Notes: generated by a model not told the origin, from the letters alone. A DNA stretch of 64,000 bases from Cladophialophora immunda (GCF_000835495.1 NW_015622544.1:205704-269703); one strand, 5' to 3'; positions 32,136-43,800 are shown, counted from the stretch's first letter. Numbers and translations are program-made.

Positions 32136-34881
32136 GGTTTTGGGGAACAGGAACCAAAGCACCGACAGCGAGGCCCATATTTCCCCAGTATGTCTCGCTA
32201 ACAGTCGCCTTCCTCAGTAAAGAAGCTCCCAGGGCACAGGCAGAGAAATTGGCGTCACACCCTGTTCACTTCTTATGGGTGTCACTGCCGTCGCTGGTAT
32301 CAGACTAGACACGACCAGAAAGCTGATTCAAGCACCCCTACGGCGAGGCTTCACCAAAGACACAGCTCAATGGTTCGCCAGAGGTTACGGTCTTCCAAAA
32401 TCAAGGGATGGCATCGTCGCCCCTCTCAGACTGCACCACCATCGTGTGGAATACGGGTTTGGCAATGCCGGAATATTCTGGGTTCAGAAGCCGATGTCTA
32501 TGTGATCCTTATGGGATGCGGTCTGCCATGCCAACAAGACGCCTAATACCTGCTCAAGCTTACTAGAACGTCCTTGGTCTCCGCAGTCCTGGACATTCTT
32601 CTCAAACCTGTCACAAAAGAAGCAGGCCCAGTGCCTCGTCATCAATAGATCTACGCCCTCCCTATCCTATGCTTTCCTCTGCCGCTAAAACGGAAGGGTG
32701 GAACTGGTTGGCGAACCAACCAAAAGGAAAAAGGCGGATTACCTCAACAGTCGCCGACGATGTTGTGGCACGGCTTTTTGGGACGATCAAATAGTTCATG
32801 TTTCGGTGTTTCACCAAGCCATCGTGCAAAGATCTCATGTCAAGTGTTTGCGTACATTAGCAACAAAGAGACCTGCATTTTGCGTGCGCGCTAATATGTT
32901 CTCCTCCTGCTCACTGCCACATGTTGTCGGCATATACATATGTCCTTCCCAAAGAAGAGGCGATATCTACCCAACGGACCCTGAGAGCCAGCCCGCGCCG
33001 CAACTCTCTCCCGCCCCATATGAGGCTTGTTTTCCCTTCTCCAGATATGCAGGGGTTGTTATCGCGCCAGTGCAAGGAGCGGGTGCCCGTAAGTCGCCTT
33101 CATCGGGTCAACGTCAGGAATCAGTGCCAGCGCAGCGAGACTCCAAGAACAGTGATTACAATGTTTTGCTCTGCTGAGGTTTCTTTTCTTGTTGCAAGAC
33201 CAATCCCCAGAAGAACCCACCCACCCGATTGCGACTATTCTTGTGTATTGTGTCGCTCAAGTTCCGACCAAGACAAGCAGAGAATCCACCCGTCTATGGC
33301 AACGCCGGCTGGCATATTTCCCGACCACAGCAAGCGCCTTTGCTTGTGCTCAACGGACGCCTTTCCTGCATCCTGCAACCTGCGACTGCCTATGCACCAG
33401 CATCCCGGTTTTCAAACGTTGGGGATTTTGAAGTGCTGGATCAGCCTTGTCACACTCCTCCCAGCTCGCCACGGGCAATTTCTCTTCTCCCCTGTGATAA
33501 GCGTGATGACCGGGCTGACCAGTAGGACAGGCTCCACCGAATTTCCAGGATGCGGCCGTCAAAGCGGTCATTCATCTCCTGAAGGTTAGATTTAGTGACA
33601 GCGCGCAGACTGATGATGAGTGAGTACTGTCGATTGTGTTTCTTCTCCCTGTCTTCTTCTGCGAATTCGGTGATCCCTGCCTGCCACGATCTGTATTGCG
33701 AATCATGTACCGCACTGTTGAATCCGACTGGTAAATGGATGGATGGGTGGACAGCTGAGACTCCGATACTGAGACGGTCGCCTATTGGGCGCTTAAGCAG
33801 TAGCCTTTCGCGAGGCCTGTGAAGCTCCAAACACTTGATGCCCTGAGCACGCGCCAAGGACATGGAGGGGCTCAGCCTTCTGCATTCTGATTGGTTCGCC
33901 TTCACCCTGTTTCATGCATACGGTTCAACACCGAATGATTCGACTGCACGCGTCTTGCACTCAAACATCTTCCATTCATCCGTCAATGTGTCGCGTCAGA
34001 TGGGCGACATCCGAATGAAAATGCTCAAGTCTCTTTTGCCCCTTTGTTTGGCTGTCTGGCACATCTTCCCAACAAGTCTTGCAGTGTTTGCCGAGTTTCC
34101 CCAGTAGAGAGTCGTATGGTGTGGTCAGTCCCTTGTCGAACCCTGGCCGGATGTCCAGATCCAATTTCCCAGAGCCGCCACTACAGGCATTTGTTGAGAA
34201 GACCCTCTCGACGGGTCCACGCCTCATGGTGTTTGTGCGCGTGTGTTTGAAGCCATACCTCAGTGATGGTCGTCGAGTATGTCCAACCGCTCGTGGTTGA
34301 GCAGTCACCCTGTGACAGCCCTGTCTTCTTTGTTCTCTCGGGTCGTGCCGTGTCTCCTTGTGCCACCCTGGGACTTCTATATTGTTGCAACTCGCGCCAT
34401 GCTTAGCAACAAGGTGTGTGGAACACGGTGGTATCACTCGTCCCGACGGCAGTGGCTGACCATACTCCAATGATGTTCCCCAGATCATCTCTACCTTGCC
34501 GTCGATGAAACTTGCGGCGTATCCTCTCCCATGTCTGCTCTTGCCTACTGCCGCTTTGCTAATAGAACCTGGAGTTCTCTTCGGTTTCGACCTTGTGATG
34601 GGCATGTTCAATTGTGTCGCGCGCGTCGAGCCAGGTGGGTGTGGGAGTCGTCAGTGCCTTGACTTTGGGTATCTCGTGTCTCAAAGTATATAGTAGCATC
34701 ATCGTCCTGTGGTCGTATTGCTTCTGATCAGCTTCGACAACCTGCTTCAGCACTCTGCAACCTGAAATCGACAAGCTCGGTCGGATACGTCGTCCGATCA
34801 TTTTTTTCAGCCTACAAAGAAGACTTCAGTCCATCGTCTTGACCAGCCCATTCTTCAAGGGCATTCCATCTCATAAACGAA
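32136..34881. other. Gene-poor 2.7-kb stretch upstream of the repeat precursor
   Basis: Open frames on both strands overlap and show no domains; none is accepted. A TATATA string at 34687-34692 lies about 190 bp upstream of the precursor start codon and may belong to its promoter. Confidence 0.5.
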
Positions 34882-35357
34882 ATGAAGATCATCTCACTGC
34901 TCATTGCCTTCATGGCTGCCGGAGTCATGGCTGCGCCCATCGATCCTCCTGCAGGTGCGTTTTGTTTGTCACCTATGTTTCGGCATTTGTACTGATGTGT
35001 CCAGGACTAATCGACCGCGGCGTGAGCGGTGCAAGCCGAACCCATGGCAGCGGTGACTTCAAAAGAGATGAGCTCGTCGACCGCGGCGTGAGCGGTGCGA
35101 GCCGGACCCATGGCAGCGGTGACTTCAAAAGAGANNNNNNNNNNNNNNNNNNNNNNNNNNNNNNNNNNNNNNNNNNNNNNNNNNNNNNNNNNNNNNNNNN
35201 NNNNNNNNNNNNNNNNNNNNNNNNNNNNNNNNNNCTCGTCGACCGCGGCGTGAGCGGTGCGAGCCGGACCCATGGCAGCGGTGACTTCAAGAGAGATGAG
35301 CTCGTCGACCGCGGCGTGAGTGGTGCGAGCCGGACCCATGGCAGCGGCGATTTCTGA
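34882..35357 (+). CDS. Kex2-processed repeat protein: secreted tandem-repeat peptide precursor (interrupted by assembly gap)
   Basis: Exons are 34882-34954 and 35005-35357; the 50-bp intron starts GTGCGT, has TACTGAT as branch site and ends TCCAG. Exon 1 encodes a signal peptide (MKIISLLIAFMAAGVMA) and a short leader APIDPPAG. Exon 2 is a tandem array: each 66-bp unit encodes DELVDRGVSGASRTHGSGDF followed by Lys-Arg. Copy 1 (35007-35066) starts LIDRG and lacks DE; copy 2 is 35067-35132. After 100 N come a copy at 35235-35294 and the last at 35295-35354, which ends at Phe and the stop without Lys-Arg. Lys-Arg is the Kex2 site of the Golgi, so the product should be several copies of a 20-residue peptide without Cys or Tyr. 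This is the architecture of fungal KEP/RiPP precursors. It is not an alpha-pheromone: there is no Trp/Cys pattern. Function is unknown; true copy number is hidden by the gap. Confidence 0.85.
35007..35354 (+). repeat. 66-bp coding tandem repeat (22 residues per unit)
   Basis: Four visible units that are nearly identical at DNA level (differences such as AAAAGA/AAGAGA and a few third positions). The gap at 35135-35234 sits inside the array, and its flanks are in register with missing TGAG plus a whole number of units. Confidence 0.9.
35135..35234. other. Assembly gap of 100 N
   Basis: Exactly 100 unknown bases, the usual placeholder for a gap of unspecified size. Flanking repeat phase requires 4 + 66n bases (4, 70, 136 ...), so 100 cannot be the true length if units are uniform. 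Confidence 0.97.
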
Positions 35358-35604
35358 TCCAGGTTGATTGAACGATCAACTCAGAGCCGCAAGCTGCTAC
35401 TGCTTATAACCGTGTAGCAAGATTGGAATCAGCTTTCTGGGTGCGTTTGCCCCTAGAGGGAAAGGCGTTCTCAGCCAAACGACTCGCGGAAATGCATGTC
35501 TCTCTCGCGTCAATCCTTGATCTTGATCAGTGGCTAGGTCACGGCTTGGTACTATATTGGTACTATATCTTCTCATCGGGGTTGGATACCGGACTAGGAG
35601 GCTG

Positions 35605-37881
35605 TCATATCCATGAATCAATGATCCCATTCTTAGGCCGCTCTGAAGGTCGGGCTGAAAAGTGGGCGGTGGGCGGTGGAACTATGAATGGCCTCGGCAT
35701 TGGCCTTCTGCTATTGCAGTCGCCCATCTGTATTCGCGGCTCTGGTGGCGATGATTCAAAGTCGTTGAGACTAATGGCGATCCACGAATCTCTTGTTGGC
35801 CTGCGAGGGACTGCGAGCCGGGTACCACCGTTTTCGCAATTGCTTGAGGAACTTAGAATAGAGATTTCTCGATCCTCTGCTGGAAGAGTAGGAGAAGAGA
35901 CTCTGTGGTTGTTGGGTACCAACTCCAAGTTCACTAACTCAAAAGCTCCGAGAGGGTCACTGCGTCGCGATCCCCCAACCTTGCGATTGCATAGTGGCGG
36001 AGTTCTAGGTCTCAGTGGACTTCGGTCGTCAAGCAGATCGTCCTTCGGAGGTTTCGCAAAACACTTGCTGATTGCAGCAGCAGAGATCACCAATGTGCCG
36101 AAGATGATGATCAATATGATGATCAATAAAGTGAACGACTGATAGGCATTTGACTGAACGATCATGTTATTGCAGTACCAAATGTCCTGCTCCTCTGTAG
36201 GTGGGAGTAGGTACTCGAAATGCTGTGGTACAGCAGCGACTGACCCAGTGGCCCATTGAAAGATTGTCCGCTGAAGATGTGCCATGGCGACCGAGTGGTA
36301 ATAAACTAGCTCAGAGGTCCATTGGTCCGGAGGCAAAGCGCTCGACAAGACAGCGCCGCTGGCCCCGACCGCTGTCTTGTTGCTCGCCAACATTGGAGTA
36401 GTGGTCAGCGCGAGGCTTTGAATAATATTCCTCAGGCTTGACTCCGTCACAGCGCGCATCATTCGATCGAAAGTAGCATTTTGATGCGGTGTAAGTAAGG
36501 CATTGAAAGAGGCGACTCTTTGGACTTGGTCGAATCCTAGAAAGTCGGTGCAGTTATTGTCATATGTACAAAAGTTATGTTGCTCCGTGCATGCAAGGGT
36601 GCTAATGGCTAGATCGCGGTAATAGCGGGTTTGAAGATAGGGATATTGGCTGTCGAACGATGCCTCATTGTGCGCGGAGAACCAAGGGTCGTCGACCTTT
36701 TCTAAGTACATTCCGGTGTAGCTGAGGAAAAGTAGATTCAAGTCGGCATCCTTCAGCACCAACTCCTCGATAGGTTGGAAATCGCTGGGGCTTGGTTTTG
36801 AATCAGAAAGGGCGTAGGCCAATTCTACATCCAGCTGGTATGGAAGGGTCACTTGAGCGGTGAAATTGTCGAAGAAGGATGCAAAATTTGAGTAGGCGTA
36901 TGTCCATTCGGTGTCCTTGTAGAGCGAAGGACCGTAATATGCATGAGCCGTGTCTGGTGTAGGCCGAGAATCTGGGCTGCCCACGATTGTGCCATTCCAT
37001 CCCTTGATACGGTCAGTCCCGTCGAGGACGGCGCATGTCGTTCTTCTCCAGTATTTCAGCCTGTCTTTTGGGTCGGCGTTGATACCGAGATCTTCGTGGG
37101 AGTCAATCTCCTCCGTATCTAGGACCTTGACAGGGGAGTCCTTAAGACAAGTTTGCGCTGGAAACGGGCATGTACCAGGTGAAACGGTCCAGTTGAGGCT
37201 TGAAGTCTTGAAGGTATTGCAGGTAGACGACACGCTGGTGACGGGTGAATTAGTGCCGTAGCACTCTTGGGCATATTCAAGACTCTGTTGAACGTCTTTC
37301 CCCGCTTTTGCAACGTACTGGACAACAAGTCCAAAGTTTTCTTCAGTAGAGACATTGTTGTTGTTCACTATCTCGAAATAAGTCTGATTCCAGATCCCGC
37401 AATGTTTACTCCTGGAAAGGGCGGGCCAGGGCCCGTTTGTCGAGCCGGTGCTAATTGCTCGGTTGGAAAAGATTCCGGCTGTCCAGAACAGGATGGCGTA
37501 GATAATGGCGAATACACCAATTGAATAAGAGCGGAGAGAGGGCTTGCCGGTGCTTGTCCGTCGATGTCCCCAGGCCAAACGCAGCATACGGCCTGCAGTC
37601 GTAATGATATCGGAGCCCGCATTTTTCAATACCGCTCGTTGTTTTCGGAGATGTGGAGTGAGCATTTCCGGCTTAGCCGGGGTACAGAACTTGTAGATCA
37701 ACTGTCGCACGATGTTCCACAGCTGTATTCCGCAGATGGTGACAAAAACTGCTAATGAATTGGTCAAGATAGTGGCATGAGTTGGACACAGGGTTAACGT
37801 GAGACCCCATGTCTTGCCCCTTGACCAATCTGTCCAGACTCCTTGGTAAATACTGAAAGCTGGGTCCAGCGGGTCTGCCAT
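35605..37881 (-). CDS. Fungal membrane glycoprotein of unknown function
   Basis: Intronless 758-residue protein converging on the repeat precursor with a 247-bp spacer. Membrane segments are predicted near residues 36-58 (ATILTNSLAVFVTICGIQLW), 119-139 (YSIGVFAIIYAILFWTAGIF) and about 580-605 (SFTLLIIILIIIFGTLVISA). Between the second and third lies a domain of about 440 residues with many Asn-X-Ser/Thr sites and many Cys (for example CPFPAQTCLKDSP, CTEQHNFCTYDNNC), as in an extracellular, disulfide-bonded domain. The C-terminal about 150 residues are a polar cytosolic tail. I recognise this only as a type of large fungal-specific transmembrane protein that is usually left unnamed. It lacks the HxxHC motifs of UstY/DUF3328 enzymes, so it is not a known RiPP-modifying oxidase. 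A receptor or transport role cannot be shown. Confidence 0.8.
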   Translation of the reverse strand: MADPLDPAFSIYQGVWTDWSRGKTWGLTLTLCPTHATILTNSLAVFVTICGIQLWNIVRQLIYKFCTPAKPEMLTPHLRKQRAVLKNAGSDIITTAGRMLRLAWGHRRTSTGKPSLRSYSIGVFAIIYAILFWTAGIFSNRAISTGSTNGPWPALSRSKHCGIWNQTYFEIVNNNNVSTEENFGLVVQYVAKAGKDVQQSLEYAQECYGTNSPVTSVSSTCNTFKTSSLNWTVSPGTCPFPAQTCLKDSPVKVLDTEEIDSHEDLGINADPKDRLKYWRRTTCAVLDGTDRIKGWNGTIVGSPDSRPTPDTAHAYYGPSLYKDTEWTYAYSNFASFFDNFTAQVTLPYQLDVELAYALSDSKPSPSDFQPIEELVLKDADLNLLFLSYTGMYLEKVDDPWFSAHNEASFDSQYPYLQTRYYRDLAISTLACTEQHNFCTYDNNCTDFLGFDQVQRVASFNALLTPHQNATFDRMMRAVTESSLRNIIQSLALTTTPMLASNKTAVGASGAVLSSALPPDQWTSELVYYHSVAMAHLQRTIFQWATGSVAAVPQHFEYLLPPTEEQDIWYCNNMIVQSNAYQSFTLLIIILIIIFGTLVISAAAISKCFAKPPKDDLLDDRSPLRPRTPPLCNRKVGGSRRSDPLGAFELVNLELVPNNHRVSSPTLPAEDREISILSSSSNCENGGTRLAVPRRPTRDSWIAISLNDFESSPPEPRIQMGDCNSRRPMPRPFIVPPPTAHFSARPSERPKNGIIDSWI

Positions 37882-39033
37882 TACAGAGAGATGTTATGGC
37901 AATAGTGAGGATGAAATGGTATTTCCTTTGGGGTAACAGCTCATCAGGGCAAATTCTGGATTAACTGGGTCTGAGGGTACATTTTTCGTATCAAGCACAG
38001 AAAGATACGGAACTTGGACTAACACAATGAAGAGGAAGTCAACGACAAAAAGGACAAAGCCAAATCTTCGCAATGCTTGGTGAGAGAGCTCCCTTCTGGG
38101 TTTTGGCCTACCTCATTCAGCCCTACCGTTCCGGCGATTTGGGAGTTGAAACATCAAGCTCTCTGGGGTCCCGTAGCAGATCTAAAATTGCTCGAGGCGC
38201 AGATCGGAACAAGCGACGTCGGGTTGGTCGAAGGTGTGGTCGAGTGCTCAGCCGACGGACGCAATAGCATGAGGTGGGCGAATAACAGCATCTAGAGATC
38301 AAGCGTGAATACCACGTAAACTGGGGTTCAGCAGTCCCAGCTCAGGAATAGTGGCAGACCTCTGGACCGCACCGTTTCATATCATCATCGGGACCACAGG
38401 TATAGAAGACTAACCGCGCAACAATTGGGGGCCTTGCCTCATGTGCATTGCGGCTCAACATGGTTGGTAAAAAAAAACATCGGGCGAGACGCCAGTGGTG
38501 ATCCAGAAAAAGATACAATTGGCCGCGAAAGAGGTCGCATAAGGCGCCTGCCGTCTCCTGTACTTCCTCGGCGTGAGGGCACCACATGGCAAATATGCCC
38601 AAATTAGTTTGAAATTTGCAGATCGAAGGCTATGAAATCCCCGAGTGGCTTCAAAGTCGCAGAAAATCAGTTTTCCGGGGGTTTGGGCGAGGATACGAGT
38701 GATGCGAGAAAAGGAAGAAGTGTGGTAGAGGGATCAAGGCTGCTGAGAGCGCCAAGCATCACGTGGTCTGGTGGTTCGGCGTGATCACATGACCAGAGAA
38801 GACATTGACACAGCGAGGACAGGCTCTCATGCAGTGTACAGTCCAGCATTCCGGATAGTGCGAAGAGAAGTTGTACATTCTAGCGCATGGCCACTCTTGG
38901 CGCAATTTTGCTGTCTCTTGCATTTACCTCTGTCATGACTGCGAGTGTGACCATATCACGGACGTAGGACCACGACATGGCTACATAGTCTAGTGAAAAC
39001 CAAGCCTCGGCGATGTCAATCCTGGGCTCACGA
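37882..39033. other. Intergenic between membrane glycoprotein and hus1
   Basis: Both flanking genes are on the minus strand, so this holds the glycoprotein promoter and the hus1 3' flank. No gene is supported. Confidence 0.5.
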
Positions 39034-40187
39034 TCAAGCAGAGAAGGAACTAATGTAGTACTTGCGTAGCGTCAGCACCCTCGATATCAGACAAGTGTCT
39101 GCAACTTACCGTAAGACAGGGATCCCCTTCATCGCCGTTTTCATCTGGGGGCAGATAGACATACAGTACCAAGGCTCCTTCATTGATGAAACATGCAATG
39201 ACCTTGGTACAGACTCGGCCGACGCTGAGAATCCTCGACCAATCCTTCGCATCAATCCGAACCCTTGACCATCCTGCTTCGTTCTCTCCATTAGGTCCCC
39301 CCAGCTCCTTCATTCTGGTGGTGGGATGGTCCGTCAAGTCTGGGAAGTGCGCTGGATCGAGCTGGGGATGTGCAAGCCCTGTCCATCGACTTGTAATATT
39401 GAGAGCGTCTGTATTGACCGAGATTTTGAGCGAGCCATGCATATTGGCACTGAGTTCCAGCCGAGGACTGGCGCCGGAAGATGCCTTGGTTGTGGCAATT
39501 GCCAATCGCGTGAAGCGCTCGGATATGGTCTTTACCTGAGTCAGTGGAGGAAGGTAGATATTCACGTCTGGTTCCGGTGTTCGGGGTTGGTGGAGGCTCT
39601 CGACGACTGCCATAGCCAGGACTTTGACGGGGATATCTTGCGTGATGATTGTCTCTCGTTCACCGGATCCACCATTGTTGGCTTCGTGGAACGACAGATC
39701 ATCGGCATCGTCGAAGTCGAACTCCCCGTTGCCGCCCTGACCCCCAAGGGTTGTAGGACGGGCCACAACATTGTTCCCGCTGCTAAAGGCATTGGTCACG
39801 ATGGTCAACGAGAGTATGGGGACATTGTCCTTCTTGGTCAGCCTGATCTGTGTGGAAGTTGCCCCAAGCGCCGACCGGAGGGCTCGCGAAAGGGCTTGAA
39901 TAGGGACTTCAAGGTTGATTGTGTTCTTTGGCGACGCAGACTGGAGGATGTATGTCTCAAAGATCATCTCAGGCCTCAAGACGGACCAGACTTGACTCCC
40001 CTTGTCGGGGATGATGGTGAACTGAACACCATCGTCGTCGAGTCGGCACCAGGCAATCTGGCCCAACGAGGCCAACGAGGCGCAGAATTCTGAGAAGCTA
40101 TTAATGGGACTGAAACGAGAGAGGTGGGCGTAGATGGCGCATACTTGCCAGTAGATTCACATTTTTGATCTGGCTCTTGAAGCGCAT
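39034..40187 (-). CDS. hus1: Hus1-type subunit of the 9-1-1 DNA damage checkpoint clamp (three exons)
   Basis: PCNA-like ring subunit loaded at damaged DNA with Rad9 and Rad1 to activate checkpoint kinase signalling in the nucleus. Exons on the minus strand are 40187-40145, 40089-39110 and 39060-39034; introns of 55 bp (GTATGC...CTCAG) and 49 bp (GTAAGT...CAAG). The first exon encodes MRFKSQIKNVNLLA, the invariant Hus1 start; the last encodes only YYISSFSA and the stop. Joined product is 349 residues. Family features: LASLGQIAWCRLDDDGVQFT, IIPDKGSQVWSVL, TLSLTIVTNA-like strand pairs (seen as ILSLTIVTNAF) and the C-terminal strand ending LTYYISSFSA. An acidic insert (GEFDFDDADDLSF) sits in the middle. 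Both tiny exons are easily missed by automated gene finders. Confidence 0.92.
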
Positions 40188-40885
40188 TGCATTGTTCCTG
40201 GGAGGGACGGACAGAGAAATGTTGACTGACAGTGGTGATGAGTGATGTGAGAGGGAGGGAGAGGCATTCGTTCAATGTTTAGTGAAAGATGAATCGGTTT
40301 AGCTCGAGGAACATGCAAAAGAACACCATTCAAGGCTTCCACGCGCCCCAAGGGAGCGGAAAAGGCGCGTTGATCCGGGTACGCGAACTGACGAGCTGGA
40401 CGCTCATCTCGCCTATCGCAATACAAGACGGGCAGACCCTGGTTAGCGGCCAGGCGGGCATGAACACCATCAGCATCTCGCCCAGGCGGTGCAGACAGAC
40501 AAGGGGCAATTTTCCGGGGGACGTAGTTTGCAGCCTGCAGCCTACAGCTTCGTTGGTGGCGAGCGGGAACCTGTTTCAACCCATTCAGCATCAACATCCT
40601 CTCGTTTCCCGTCCCAATCGCCTCATCATGACGGTCATATCCCTCTGAGCCCCTGCTCTGCCGCTCTTTTAGTCCTCCTACACGACTGCTTTCTCCATCG
40701 CTCTGCACATTATCCTTTGGCCCAGACAGTGTCTCACATGCCCTCACACCACTATCGCTCGTGAGCGGTGTTGGCAGCCGTTTCAGCATGCTGCCAATTG
40801 GTTTCCCAGGAGGCTGGAACTCTTTGAGAAAGAAGCAAGTGTGCTTGCTGGCAAGATAGATCGAGGGCATACATCTCTTGAGAAC
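40188..40885. other. Divergent promoter of hus1 and the Gas2-domain gene
   Basis: Short spacer between divergent genes; no gene supported. A frame at 40289-40648 is not backed by any domain. Confidence 0.5.
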
Positions 40886-43800
40886 ATGGCACCCACAACA
40901 CCCACTGCGCCGCAATTCCCTCGCTTAGATCCTCCCTCGCCATCTCGCTCTCCCTCTCGGTCCCCTCGGCGCAGAGCTCAATTCGCCATTCGAGAGCTCG
41001 ACCCCCTTCTAGGAAATTTGACGCCGGACTCGACTTTGAGGGCACTACAAGCGACAGAGACTATTTCCGGTGGTGCTGCACAAGAAGATGCTCTGACCTC
41101 GAGTATTGCGGATGCAACCCCCGCAGAGCGAGAAATTGGCATAAGAGCCGCTTTTGCCGCCCAGAAACTGCGGGAATGGAAGAATGAATTGTCACAATGG
41201 ACATGGCCGAGCAAGAAAGAGAGGGGATTTGGTCTGGGATTCGTCCCTCCAACAGTTGCAAGCGGCAAGCCCCAAGAGTACCGTGGCTGTTTGCCCGAGT
41301 CCGTGGCGGAAGACTACGAGGCCAGACTAGAGGAGATTAGGGATGACCTCGACAGCCTGGATATCGACGAGATCAAGGACCATGTGCTTGAAGCTCATCT
41401 GCCCGCAACGAGTCCAACAAAGTCTTCTCGACCGGTTGGTCCTCGCTCAAGCTACGGAAGAATGCGCGACTTTACTGCCCTGATCACGGCGACAGTTATC
41501 CAAGCCCTTCCAGACCTTGCCAAGTTGAATATGTTGCTTGACACCTGGGATGTGCGGTTAAGAGTGCTAAGGGACCTTCCGAGGTTTCTCGACGTTATGC
41601 AGTCCACCCAGTCCGAAATTCAGCAAGCCTTTAATGAGATAAGAACCCCAGATTCTGCTCAAACGCTGACTGGCCCGTCTCTGGACGATAAGAAAGTAGC
41701 GCTTGGTGAGCGGGTGTCGGACATGGGGCGTCGCATTGATCGATTTCTCGACATGCTTGAAGGGCGGGAGGATTCGCTCCCACAGGCCTGGATCGATGTA
41801 CTCGAGAAGATCGAGCTCGATTATGCAACCTGGGTGGTCGAGGCAGAGCACCTTGTGCTCAGGAATAAGCTGGCATCAAAATCTAGCAGAGATACGGGGA
41901 CTGAAAATACTGTTGAAAGTCCAGAACATCTGGAATTCTCAAATCCGGAGAGTACATGGCCAGAACCAGACGGACAGCCAGAGGTTGCTCAACCACCTAC
42001 AACAATTGGCGCCTTACCTGAAGCCACGATTTCAGATATTCCTCCATCAGAAAAGGAGGAAGTCAAAACCAAGCGCAGACCTTCACTGAAGCTTGATCTT
42101 GCCGACCAAAAAGGCCACAAACGTGAGGTTTCAAAAGTCTCGGTTGCTGATTCAATGTACTCGACATTCTCAGACATCTCCAACGCGGAGATAATGGACG
42201 CCAGGACCACAAGCGTCCTTCCAAGTCCGAAGATCAGTGTTGTGGAGAGTCCTTTTCCAACGAGCCGCGATGAGATAGCGTGGTTTGGATCACCGTCCGC
42301 AGCCCAGCAACAGATGGCTTTGAAGCCGCCCATGCTCCAAAGAGCGTCAACCGCCTCCATAGAGGTCTTTCCGAAAGACAAATTGAAACAAGTGGTATTA
42401 AGACGGGCTGCCAGCTGGGACATACTTACACAAATGGCTGAGTCGCCTGAGAGTACTCCCACGAGGGCCTTGACGCAGTTGACAGGTGCTGCCGACTCAA
42501 CATCGAAGGCTCCCCCAGCTGGAATGGAAGTACACGAAACTCCATCACCGCCGACTGAAGCTTCGACAGCCAAACTTCCTCTCGTGCCTCTGCCACCTGA
42601 GGTCGGCTCTGTAGATACGCGTTCGAGGCAAGAACTGCCTCTACCAGTCTTACCAAGAAGGTCGAGCAAGCGCAACAGTACAATCGACGGCTCTCCAATA
42701 ACACCAGTCACAAGCAAGGGCAATGAAGAGAGAGTCGAGGGAGAGCATCTCGACACCCTGACGGCTAATATGGGACAATCGCCGAGACGGCCAAAGACGA
42801 GAGAATCGCTTGACGAAAGGATCCAAGACATCCTCACGAGCCTACCTACTAGGATCCGGTTGGCAAAAGATGCCGATGCTCAATCATCATCCACCTCGTC
42901 GACTCGTGCCTCCACACCCACTGCTTCGTTGACGCTATCACCAGCCAAGGCGGATCCGTCAAGTCGCAGAGGCAGCCTCGCTGACCCTGACATTAAACTG
43001 TATCATCTGACACGCTCAGGGCAGGGTCGCGAGGCCCCTCCAGTCAAGCTCTTTGTGCGAACCGTCGGAGATGGGGATCGTGTCATGGTTCGAGTTGGTG
43101 GGGGATGGGCGGATCTGGGAGAATACTTGCGAGAGTATAGTCTTCACCACGGAAGCCGCGCTACTGTCGATGGTCGCCTTGAGGTTGCCAGCTTCCCTGG
43201 GAACGGACCCAGAGACACTATGACATCTGCCAGTGGAACGCCGGCTTCGCAAGGACGGCGAAAATCAAGGTCACCTACCGTAGCCCAAACGGCGTTCGAG
43301 GGCACCCCATCGACTGAGCTTGTTAATCCCAAGACGCGGTCATCAACCCAGAGACATCGCTCCCCCGAGCATCGCAAGAGCAAGGGTGACGGTACATGGA
43401 CACCGCCTCCAGTGCCACCTATCCCCTCATCTTATACCGTTAGCTCTCCTGCATTCACCACGGCCACTGATCATGACACTGGTGCTGTGGCAAGCTTCAT
43501 CGACCCTGACGCAGCATTCTCAGAGGACCAACCTCAACAGCCTCAACCAAATCCAGCGACTGTGTCCTACCCAAGGTACTCAACGATCATCAGCCCAGGC
43601 GGTGTCACGACAACGACGGTTGTGACTCCTCCCACCACAACAAATTATACTCCACTTGGTGCTGCTGGACCCAAAATGAACGTGCGACGTGCAGCTACCT
43701 ACGGGACCACACCCGCCGCTAGTAACGATGCATGGGTTCAGGGGATGGTCGGCAAAGCCAGGGCAGTCAGCGGTGGTGGCGGCAGCTCCACTATTGTTCA

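Noticed and set aside
33976..34611. Minus-strand frame of 211 codons
   Set aside because: Composition is basic and irregular, there is no domain, and overlapping frames of similar quality exist on the plus strand.
34973..35339. Minus-strand open frames opposite the repeat array
   Set aside because: They arise because the 66-bp unit is open on both strands; they have no signal peptide or processing sites, and the plus strand has a clean intron, signal peptide and stop.
34882..35357. Interpretation of the repeat precursor as an alpha-pheromone gene
   Set aside because: The repeats lack the Trp/Cys/Gly-Gln pattern of ascomycete alpha-factors and contain no Ste13-type spacer.
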